Shown piece after piece: positions 6,348 through 13,937 of a stretch of 13,937 nt of DNA (position 1 is its first letter; the number at the start of each line of letters is the position of its first letter). Source of the stretch: JBBECF01 sp040881945 (GTDB lineage Bacteria > Pseudomonadota > Alphaproteobacteria > Dongiales > Dongiaceae); contig JBBECF010000181.1 of the NCBI GenBank assembly GCA_040881945.1, forward strand, positions 1 through 13,937, given 5' to 3'. Below the pieces are notes generated by a model. That model searched no databases. It was not told where the DNA came from and saw nothing but the letters and a program-made list of their open reading frames with translations. Position numbers and translations under genes: made by a program.

Positions 6348-7211
6348 ATGCCCGCGCCGACCACGTTCGCGGAATTGCGGGCCGCCATCTCGGCGGGCTA
6401 TCCGGGCTTGAGCAAGCGCCTGCAGCAGATCGCGCAGTTCGCGCTCCGCCACCCCAATGACCTGGCGCTGGAGACGATCGCCGTCATCGCCGGCCGCGCC
6501 AAGGTGCAGCCGTCGAGCCTGATCCGCTTCGCCAAGGCCTTCGGCTACGACGGCTTCAGCGGCATGCAGCGCGTGTTCCGCAGCCGCCTGATCGAACGTT
6601 CGCCCGGCTATGGCGAGCGCATCGAGGCGTTGCGGCGGACCTCGCGCGCCGCCCGGCGCGGCTCGGCCGCGGGCGTGCTGCACGAATTCGCGACCGCCGC
6701 CATCGGCGCCCTCGAGCACCTGCGCGACGAGACCCCGGGCGCCAAGCTGGAGCGCGCGACGGACCTGCTCGCCCGGGCGGAGATCGTCCATCTGTTGGCG
6801 CAACGGCGCTCGTTCCCGGTCGCCGCCTATCTCGCCTACGCCTTCAGCCACCTGGAGCGGCCGACCCACCTGCTCGACGGCGTCGGCGGCATGCTGAACG
6901 AGCAGGCGCGCTGCATCCGGCCGCGCGACGCCCTGGTCGCGATCAGCTTCCGGCCCTACGCGCCCGAGGTGATGCGGGTGGCGGCCGAGGCGGCCGAGCG
7001 CGGCGTGCCGATCGTCGGCGTCACCGATGGGCCGCTCAGCCCGCTGATGCCGCTCGCCGCCGTCTGTTTCGAGGTCGAGGAGGCCGAGGTGCTGTCGTTC
7101 CGCTCGCTCAGCGCCACGATGTGCCTGGCGCTGGCGTTGACCGTCGGTCTCGGCGCGCGGCTGCGCAAGGCGAAGCCGCGCCGCCGGCGCGCCGCCGCCG
7201 CCCGCGCCTGA
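6348..7211 (+). CDS. MurR/RpiR-family transcriptional regulator, probable iol repressor
   Basis: A 287-residue regulator with an N-terminal RpiR-type helix-turn-helix (about 1-80; LALETIAVIAGRAKVQPSSLIRFAKAFGYDGF is the diagnostic region) and a C-terminal SIS sugar-phosphate-binding domain (about 125-265). The ATG at 6348 follows AGGAGG at 6 bases, a strong start. RpiR-type IolR proteins repress inositol genes in rhizobia and enterics and respond to a phosphorylated inositol-pathway intermediate. Divergent location from mocD, next to iolG, and operator-like sites in three intergenic regions support that role here. The C-terminal tail is a basic KPRRRRAAAARA. Its stop is 3 bases from the stop of the convergent iolG. 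Family firm; IolR function inferred. Confidence 0.9.
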   Translation: MPAPTTFAELRAAISAGYPGLSKRLQQIAQFALRHPNDLALETIAVIAGRAKVQPSSLIRFAKAFGYDGFSGMQRVFRSRLIERSPGYGERIEALRRTSRAARRGSAAGVLHEFATAAIGALEHLRDETPGAKLERATDLLARAEIVHLLAQRRSFPVAAYLAYAFSHLERPTHLLDGVGGMLNEQARCIRPRDALVAISFRPYAPEVMRVAAEAAERGVPIVGVTDGPLSPLMPLAAVCFEVEEAEVLSFRSLSATMCLALALTVGLGARLRKAKPRRRRAAAARA

Positions 7212-7214
7212 GGC

Positions 7215-8201
7215 TCAGATGCGGACCGGGCGCCCGGTCTGCGCCGATTCGGCGGCGGCGTCGGCGAGGCGGAGCGCGGCGCGGCCGTCCGCCGCCCCGA
7301 CCAGGGGGGCGGCGCGGCCCTCGACGACCTCGATGAAGTGGTCGAGCTCGGCCCGGTAGGCCTCGGCGTAGCGCTCCAGGAAGAAGTGCAGCGGCTTGTC
7401 CGCGCGCACCCCGGCGGCGTCGGCCAGGCTCACCGTCGTCGGCACGCGGTTGCCGGCGGCGACCATGCCGGCCGAGCCGTGCACCTCGATACGCTGGTCG
7501 TAGCCGTAGCTGGCGCGCCGGCTGTTCGAGATCTGGGCGAGGGCGCCGCCGGCCGTGCGCAGCGTCACGACGGCCGTATCGACGTCGCCGGCGGCGCCGA
7601 TCGCCGGGTCGACGAGGCAGCTCGCCGCCGCGAAGACCTCGATCGGCTCCGCCCCCAGGAGCCAGCGCGCCATGTCGAAATCGTGGATCGTCATGTCGCG
7701 GAACAGGCCGCCCGACTGCTTGATGTAGGCGACCGGCGGCGGCGCGGGGTCGCGGCTGGTGATCGCGACCAACTCGACCGTGCCGATCTTGCCGTCCGCG
7801 ATGGCCTGGCGCAGGGCGCGAAAGCTGGGATCGAAGCGGCGGTTGAACCCGACCAGGAACTTGACGCCGGCCGCGCGCACCGCCGCGAGGCAGGCGTCGA
7901 CTCGCGCGAGGTCGAGGTCGATCGGCTTCTCGCAGAAGATCGCCTTGCCGGCCCGCGCCGCGCGCTCGATCAGATCGGCATGGGTGTCGGTCGGGCTGGC
8001 GATCAGCACCGCATCGACCTCGGGATCGGCGAGCGCCGCCGCCGTCTCGGCGACCGCGGCCCCGCATCGTTCGGCCAGCGCGCGCGCCGCCGCGGCGTCG
8101 ATATCGACGACGTAGCGCAGCCGCGCCCGGCCGTGGCCAGCGATGTTACCGGCGTGGATGGCGCCGATGCGCCCGGCGCCGAATTGGCAGAAGGTGACCA
8201 T
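7215..8201 (-). CDS. iolG: Inositol 2-dehydrogenase / Gfo-Idh-MocA family oxidoreductase
   Basis: An NAD-dependent dehydrogenase of 328 residues that would oxidise myo- or scyllo-inositol (or an inosamine product) to the inosose. The Rossmann motif GAGRIG is at 8-13, the EKP motif at 91-93, and the catalytic Lys-Asp-His set of IolG-type enzymes can be placed at K92, D169 and H173 (RDMTIHDFDMARWL). I chose the ATG at 8201 (MVTFCQFGAGRIG) because the Rossmann strand follows at once; upstream in-frame codons add non-family residues. It is the only leftward gene among the iol genes, diverging from iolB across a 134-base control region. MocA of rhizopine catabolism belongs to the same family, so inositol versus rhizopine-derived substrate cannot be settled from sequence alone. 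Confidence 0.88.
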   Translation of the reverse strand: MVTFCQFGAGRIGAIHAGNIAGHGRARLRYVVDIDAAAARALAERCGAAVAETAAALADPEVDAVLIASPTDTHADLIERAARAGKAIFCEKPIDLDLARVDACLAAVRAAGVKFLVGFNRRFDPSFRALRQAIADGKIGTVELVAITSRDPAPPPVAYIKQSGGLFRDMTIHDFDMARWLLGAEPIEVFAAASCLVDPAIGAAGDVDTAVVTLRTAGGALAQISNSRRASYGYDQRIEVHGSAGMVAAGNRVPTTVSLADAAGVRADKPLHFFLERYAEAYRAELDHFIEVVEGRAAPLVGAADGRAALRLADAAAESAQTGRPVRI

Positions 8202-8238
8202 GATATGCGCCCCCGCGCCCGGCGGCGCGATCATCCTG

Positions 8239-8298
8239 TTGTCCGTCGTCGGATAAATCTCTATTCTCCAGCGTTCAGTCAAATGGAATTTTCATTTC
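8239..8298. promoter_or_regulatory. Divergent iolG/iolB control region: candidate promoter and operator
   Basis: For iolB, TTGTCC (8239-8244), a 17-base spacer and TATTCT (8262-8267) make a plausible sigma-70 promoter. Just downstream GGAA-TTTTCA-TTTC (8285-8298) is a looser match to the GGAA-N6-TTCC type site seen in the 89-bp repeats, placed where bound repressor would hinder initiation. For iolG, TTGACT (8282-8277) is a good -35 but the -10 at the right distance is poor. The 134-base gap 8202-8335 holds no gene. Confidence 0.42.
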
Positions 8299-8335
8299 AG
8301 CGTGGCGCCGGCCGGCGCCGCAGGGAAAGCGCCCG

Positions 8336-9154
8336 ATGGCCGTGCATCTGACCGACCACCGCCGCGGCTTCGGCCCCGGCTTCACCGCGATCACCCGCCT
8401 CGACGAGGCCGAGGACGCCACCGGCATCGCGCTCGGCGTGCTGCGACTCGGCCCCGGCGAGAGCCACGAGGCGACCGCGGCGCACGAGGCCGCGTGGCTG
8501 CTGATGGACGGCGCGGTCGAGGTCACGGCCGGCAACCGCACCGAGCAGTGGCGCCGCGCCTCGCTGTTCGACGAGAGCGCGACCTGCCTGCATGCCGCCG
8601 CCGGCGAGCGGGTGCGCCTCGCCAGCCCGACCGGGGCCGAGCTGACCGTCTATGGCGTCGCCAACCGCCGCCGCTTCGGCCCGCGCTTCTATGCGCCCGC
8701 CGACGTGCCGAACGAGCACCGCGGCAAGGGCCAGGTCGGCGACGCCTGCTTGCGCTTTGTGCGCACGATCTTCGACCGCCGCAACGCCGACCCCGCGGCC
8801 GAGATGGTCCTGGGCGAGGTCGTCACCCTGCCCGGCCGCTGGTCGAGCTATCCGCCGCACCACCACCGCCAGCCGGAGATCTACCATTACCGCTTCACCA
8901 AGCCGCAGGGCTACGGCCACGCCGAGCTCGGCGAGAAGGTGTTCAAGGTGCGGCAGTACGACACGGTGAAGATCTTCGACGGCCTCGACCACGCGCAATG
9001 CGCGGCGCCCGGCTACGGCATGTACTATTCCTGGGCGATCCGGCACTTGCCCGACGCGCCCTACACGGTGCCCGAATTCACCGAGGAACACCGCTGGACC
9101 CTGGAGCCCGGCGCCGCCTTCTGGCGGCCCAAGGGGATCGGCGGGTATGAGTGA
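8336..9154 (+). CDS. iolB: 5-deoxy-glucuronate isomerase
   Basis: The bicupin isomerase converts 5-deoxy-glucuronate to 2-deoxy-5-keto-gluconate, the step between IolD and IolC. The product is 272 residues, the family norm. The metal-binding and signature region is SSYPPHHHRQPEIYHYRF (170-187), with H175, H177 and E181 likely ligands and H219 a candidate fourth (DGLDHAQ). The conserved KPQGYGHAE follows. The ATG at 8336 is preceded by AGGGAAAG. Its 3' end overlaps iolC by 8 bases (ATGAGTGA), so translation is coupled. First gene of the rightward operon. Confidence 0.95.
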   Translation: MAVHLTDHRRGFGPGFTAITRLDEAEDATGIALGVLRLGPGESHEATAAHEAAWLLMDGAVEVTAGNRTEQWRRASLFDESATCLHAAAGERVRLASPTGAELTVYGVANRRRFGPRFYAPADVPNEHRGKGQVGDACLRFVRTIFDRRNADPAAEMVLGEVVTLPGRWSSYPPHHHRQPEIYHYRFTKPQGYGHAELGEKVFKVRQYDTVKIFDGLDHAQCAAPGYGMYYSWAIRHLPDAPYTVPEFTEEHRWTLEPGAAFWRPKGIGGYE

Positions 9155-10901
9155 ACGCCCGCTCGATCTGATCGCGATCGGGCGCGCCGCCGTCGATCTC
9201 TACGGCGAGCAGATCGGCGGCCGGCTGGAGGACATGACGTCCTTCGCCAAGTATCTCGGCGGCTGCCCGGCCAACGTCTCGGTCGGGGCGGCGCGGCTCG
9301 GCCTGCGCGTCGCCATGATCACGCGGGTCGGGGACGAGCATATGGGGCGCTTCGTCCGCGAGACGCTGGCCGCTGAGGGCGTCGAGGTGAGCCGCGTGCG
9401 CACCGACCCGCGGCGCCTGACCGCCCTCGTCATCCTCGGCATCCGCGACCGCGATACCTTCCCCTTGATCTTCTACCGCGAGAACTGCGCCGACATGGGG
9501 CTCGAGCCCGAGGACGTCGAGGACGACTTCGTCGCCTCGGCATCGGCCGTGCTGGTCACCGGCACCCATTTCTCGCAGCCGAACGTCGACGCCGCCTGCC
9601 GCCGCGCCATCGCGCTCGCCCGCGCCCACGGCACCAGGGTCGTATTCGACATCGACTACCGCCCGGTGCTGTGGGGGCTGACCGGCCACGGCCTGGGCGA
9701 GGAGCGCTTCGTCGCCTCCGACCGCGTCACCCGGCATTTGCAGACCATCGTGCCCGACTGCGACCTGATCGTCGGGACCGAAGAGGAGATGCGCATCGCC
9801 GGCGGCGGCGCCGACACCCTGGCGGCGCTCAAGCGCCTGCGCGAACGCACGGCGGCCGTGCTCGTGGTCAAGCGCGGCGCGCTCGGCTGCGTCGTCTTTC
9901 CCGACGCTATCCCGGCGCGGATCGAGGACGGCCTGGTCGGGCCCGGCTTCCCGGTCGAGGTGTTCAACATCCTGGGCGCCGGCGACGCCTTCCTCGCCGG
10001 CTTCCTGCGCGGCTGGCTGCGCGGCGAGGCGCCGGCGCGCTGCGCCGAGCTGGGCAACGCCTGCGGCGCGCTCGTGGTGTCGCGCCACGGCTGCGCCCCG
10101 GCGATGCCGAGCTGGGCGGAGCTCGGCGATTATCTGACGCGCGGCCGCGCCCTGACCCGTCCGCGCGCGGACGTCCGGCTCGAGCACTTGCACCGGGTGA
10201 CGACGCGGCCGCGGCGCTGGCCGGAGATCTGCGCCCTGGCCTTCGACCACCGCAAGCAGCTCGAGGAGATCGGCGCCCGCCACGGCCGCAACGGCGCCGA
10301 CATCGCCCGCTTCAAGTCGCTGATCGCCGCGGCCGCCGAGCGGGTCGAGACCGGCCCGGCCGTGGCCGGCGCGCTGGTTGACGGGCGCTACGGCGAGGCG
10401 GTGCTGGCGCGCTGGACCGGCAGCGGGCGCTGGCTGGCGCGCCCCATCGAGCGCGCGGGGTCGATCCCGGTCGCCTTCGAGGACGGGCCGAACGTCGCCC
10501 TGACCTTGCGCGCCTGGCCGGCCGAGCAGATCGTCAAGTGCCTGGTCCATTATCGCGCGGACGACGAGCCGGGTTTGCGCGCGGCTCAGGACGCGCGCCT
10601 GAGCGAGCTGTCCGAGGCCTGCATCGCCACCGGCCACGAGNNNNNNNNNNNNNNNNNNNNNNNNNNNNNNNNNNNNNNNNNNNNNNNNNNNNNNNNNNNN
10701 NNNNNNNNNNNNNNNNNNNNNNNNNNNNNNNNNNNNNNNNGCCGCAAGCTGTGCAAGGGTTTCGCGGTCGGCCGCAGCATCTTCGCCGGCCCGGCCGAGG
10801 ACTGGTTCGCCGGGCGCCTCGACGACGCGGGCACGACCGCCGCCATCGCCGCCAACTACCGGCGCCTGGTGGCGCTGTGGCACGGCCGCGCCCGGGTCTG
10901 A
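9147..10901 (+). CDS. iolC: 5-dehydro-2-deoxygluconokinase fused to a DUF2090 aldolase-like domain (contains a scaffold gap)
   Basis: The N-terminal PfkB kinase (about 1-325) phosphorylates 2-deoxy-5-keto-gluconate; the sugar-binding GGCPANVSVGAARLG starts at 38 and the catalytic loop GAGD is 277-280 (NILGAGDAFLAGF). The C-terminal DUF2090 domain starts near 335 (ICALAFDHRKQLEEIG at about 357) and is thought to supply IolJ-like aldol cleavage, giving dihydroxyacetone phosphate and malonate semialdehyde. Residues 499-532 are unknown because of 100 N bases; the frame resumes with CKGFAVGRSIF, a normal family C-terminus. The family is usually about 630-640 residues, so the real gap probably hides more than 100 bases. 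The TGA stop (10899-10901) is also the target duplication of a MITE. The 8-base overlap with iolB supports the ATG at 9147. Confidence 0.93.
   Translation: MSERPLDLIAIGRAAVDLYGEQIGGRLEDMTSFAKYLGGCPANVSVGAARLGLRVAMITRVGDEHMGRFVRETLAAEGVEVSRVRTDPRRLTALVILGIRDRDTFPLIFYRENCADMGLEPEDVEDDFVASASAVLVTGTHFSQPNVDAACRRAIALARAHGTRVVFDIDYRPVLWGLTGHGLGEERFVASDRVTRHLQTIVPDCDLIVGTEEEMRIAGGGADTLAALKRLRERTAAVLVVKRGALGCVVFPDAIPARIEDGLVGPGFPVEVFNILGAGDAFLAGFLRGWLRGEAPARCAELGNACGALVVSRHGCAPAMPSWAELGDYLTRGRALTRPRADVRLEHLHRVTTRPRRWPEICALAFDHRKQLEEIGARHGRNGADIARFKSLIAAAAERVETGPAVAGALVDGRYGEAVLARWTGSGRWLARPIERAGSIPVAFEDGPNVALTLRAWPAEQIVKCLVHYRADDEPGLRAAQDARLSELSEACIATGHEXXXXXXXXXXXXXXXXXXXXXXXXXXXXXXXXXXRKLCKGFAVGRSIFAGPAEDWFAGRLDDAGTTAAIAANYRRLVALWHGRARV
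10641..10740. other. Assembly gap of 100 N inside iolC
   Basis: Exactly 100 N, the conventional placeholder for a gap of unknown size. It falls in the DUF2090 domain between CIATGHE and RKLCKGFAVGRS. From memory of complete homologues about 85-90 residues separate these motifs, so roughly 260 bases may be missing. The reading frame agreeing across the placeholder is therefore probably chance. Confidence 0.95.
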
Positions 10902-11082
10902 GAGGTTGTGAATGAATGTTGGATCGCCGTTCCTGCGTGCTTCGAGACGGCCGCTGCGCGGCCTCCGGGAGCCATGAGGTTTTTTCTTTGTGCCACAAAA
11001 ACTTGACCTCATCCTGAGGAACGCCCCGAAGGGGCGTATCTCGAAGGACGCGACGACGCCGATGCAATTCTTTCACAATCTC
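10902..11082 (+). mobile_element. MITE copy 2 (foldback, TNA target duplication) between iolC and iolD
   Basis: A non-coding element of 181 bp whose left end reads GAGGTTGTGAATGAAT and whose right end, read inward, is GAGATTGTGAAAGAAT: 14 of 16 terminal bases pair. The triplet TGA flanks both ends (10899-10901 and 11083-11085) as a TNA target duplication, and the left one is the iolC stop codon. The inverted complementarity continues inward (GCTTCGAGAC against CCTTCGAGAT), so the whole element can fold back on itself. It is in the same orientation relative to its upstream gene as copy 1. Removing it would leave iolC stop and iolD start about 29 bases apart, with GGAGGAGG in between. Open frames through it, such as the DEVKFLWHKEK peptide present in both copies, are spurious. 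Confidence 0.88.
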
Positions 11083-11114
11083 TGAGTCCTACGACGACTG
11101 GGGAGGAGGCGTCG

Positions 11115-12964
<1,850 letters not shown>

Positions 12965-12968
<4 letters not shown>

Positions 12969-13765
12969 GCGCAACAACCCCGAACGCCGACATCCGGCTC
13001 GACGGCAAGGTGGCGATCGTCACCGGCGGCACGCAAGGCATCGGCGAGGCGATCGCCCGCCAGGCCGCCGCCGCCGGCGCCGCCGGGCTGTGCCTGACCG
13101 GCCGCTCCTTAGCGCGCGGCGAGGCCGTGGCGGCGGAGCTCGGCGCCGCCGGTTGCGCCGCGATCTTCGTCCCGGCCGAGCTCGCCGACGAAGCCGCCTG
13201 CCGCGCCGTCGTCGCCGCCTGCGACAAGCGCTTCGGGCGCGTCGACGGGCTGGTCAACGCCGCCGGAATCACCGATCGCGGCCACATCGAGGACACCTCG
13301 GTCGAGCTGTGGGACCGCATGTTCGCGGTCAACGTCCGCGCGCCCTTCATCCTGACGCAAGAAGCCGTGCGCCGCATGCAGGCGCAGGGGCGCGGCGGCA
13401 GCATCGTCAACATCATCACCCGGTCGAGCCACGGCGGGCAGCCGAAACTGACCGCCTACAGCGCGTCCAAGGGCGCGCTCGCGGTGCTGACCAAGAACGT
13501 GGCGCACGCGCTGCGCGCCGACCGCATCCGGGTCAACGGCCTCAACATCGGCTGGACCGACACGCCGGCCGAGCACGTCGTGCAGCGGGCCGAGGGCCAG
13601 CCCGCGGACTGGCTCAAGCGCGCCGAGGCGGCGCAGCCCTTCGGCCGCCTGCTGAATCCGGCCGAGGTCGCCTTCCTCGCCTGCTACCTGTTGAGCGACC
13701 GCGCGGAGATGATGACCGGCGCCCTCATCGACTTCGACCAGAACGTCATGGGCGCGTGCGATTGA
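12965..13765 (+). CDS. SDR-family NAD(P)-dependent oxidoreductase in the iol operon
   Basis: A classical short-chain dehydrogenase of 266 residues. The cofactor motif TGGTQGIG is 20-27, NAAG 98-101, a structural N at 123, the catalytic serine near 154-155, and Y165-SAS-K169 the active-site pair. Its start overlaps the iolD stop by 4 bases, so it is translated with the iol enzymes. This is an extra enzyme beyond the core pathway: possible jobs are oxidation of an inositol stereoisomer or of a modified inositol, or reduction of an inosose. The exact substrate cannot be read from the sequence. The family call is firm. Confidence 0.9.
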
Positions 13766-13776
13766 ACGCGCCGTGA

Positions 13777-13843
13777 AAAAGGGGACATTCTTAATTATTG
13801 TGGCATCAGGGAGTGGTCACGAAAATTAGGAATGTCCCCTTTT
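13777..13843. repeat. Long inverted repeat with GGGGACATTC arms between the SDR gene and iolE
   Basis: Arms 13777-13790 (AAAAGGGGACATTC) and 13830-13843 (GAATGTCCCCTTTT) pair perfectly over 14 bp. Pairing extends with few mismatches to about 24 bp (TTAATTATT against AATTAG side), leaving a loop of about 19 bases. It fills most of the 108-base gap between the SDR stop and iolE. The A-run, GC stem and T-run order also resembles a bidirectional intrinsic terminator. GGGGACA-type hairpins are often spread by REP-associated (IS200-like) transposases; assignment to that class is from memory. Confidence 0.75.
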
Positions 13844-13873
13844 CCGGCAGCAGATAGAAAATGGGAGCGAGCG

Positions 13874-13937
13874 ATGGGCCTCCGCATCGGTATCAACCCG
13901 ATCACCTGGACCAACGACGACATGCCGGAGCTGGGCG
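13874..13937 (+). CDS. iolE: Inosose dehydratase family protein (IolE/MocC), 5' end only
   Basis: The first 21 residues, MGLRIGINPITWTNDDMPEL and one more glycine, are visible before the window ends. The RIGINP-WTNDD-PELG pattern is the start of IolE, the xylose-isomerase-like TIM-barrel enzyme that dehydrates scyllo-inosose; MocC of rhizopine catabolism belongs to the same family. GGGAGCGA precedes the ATG. It follows the SDR gene by 108 bases holding a hairpin repeat. Supplying this step would complete the pathway from inosose to the IolD substrate. Confidence 0.85.
   Translation, partial: MGLRIGINPITWTNDDMPELG

Noticed and set aside
9078..11012. A long leftward open frame across iolB, iolC and the N gap
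   Set aside because: It is antisense to genes with clear catalytic motifs, runs through the N placeholder and has no recognisable domain.
10902..11082. Small frames encoding KELHRRR...DEVKFLWHKEK-like peptides, also present at 2146-2324
   Set aside because: They are translations of the MITE in both copies. Recurrence reflects the repeat, not a conserved protein; there is no ribosome binding site or codon-use signal.

Overview
The window comes from a GC-rich bacterium, most likely an alphaproteobacterium of the rhizobial/Rhodospirillales type. The evidence is the very high GC with GC-ending codons, the RpiR-controlled iol gene set, a two-domain IolC, a MocD/MocE pair of rhizobial type, and intergenic hairpin repeats of a style common in that class. 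It looks like a draft assembly: there is a 100-N scaffold gap inside iolC and two suspicious G/C homopolymer tracts. No RNA genes and no CRISPR were seen.

Left part (1-6203, all genes leftward). Reading right to left: mocD and mocE (a membrane di-iron desaturase-like oxygenase and its Rieske-type ferredoxin), then a complete CUT1-type sugar ABC transporter (periplasmic binding protein, two permeases, ATPase). Right part (6348-13937): a MurR/RpiR-type regulator (rightward), iolG (leftward), then a rightward operon iolB-iolC-iolD-SDR-iolE, with iolE cut by the window end. These genes cover inositol oxidation (IolG), dehydration (IolE), ring opening (IolD), isomerisation (IolB) and phosphorylation, probably with aldol cleavage (IolC with its C-terminal DUF2090 domain). 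iolA and a ferredoxin reductase (MocF) are not in the window. The joint reading is uptake and degradation of an inositol or, more specifically, an O-methylated or amino-inositol such as a rhizopine; MocD/MocE would do an oxidative demethylation that feeds the iol pathway. That substrate assignment is inference.

The most striking non-coding structures are two. (1) An 89-bp direct repeat (4615-4703 and 6248-6336, five mismatches) carries a promoter with an IolR-like operator and sits on both sides of mocDE. The oxygenase pair therefore looks like a cassette placed between the transporter and the regulator with duplication of their shared control region. (2) Two copies of a non-coding foldback MITE of about 180 bp (2146-2324 and 10902-11082) each have imperfect terminal inverted repeats and a 3-bp TNA target duplication. 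In both cases the duplicated triplet is the TGA stop codon of the upstream operon gene, so each element sits between two operon genes without changing either protein. Two further hairpin repeat families occur at 25-152 and 13777-13843.
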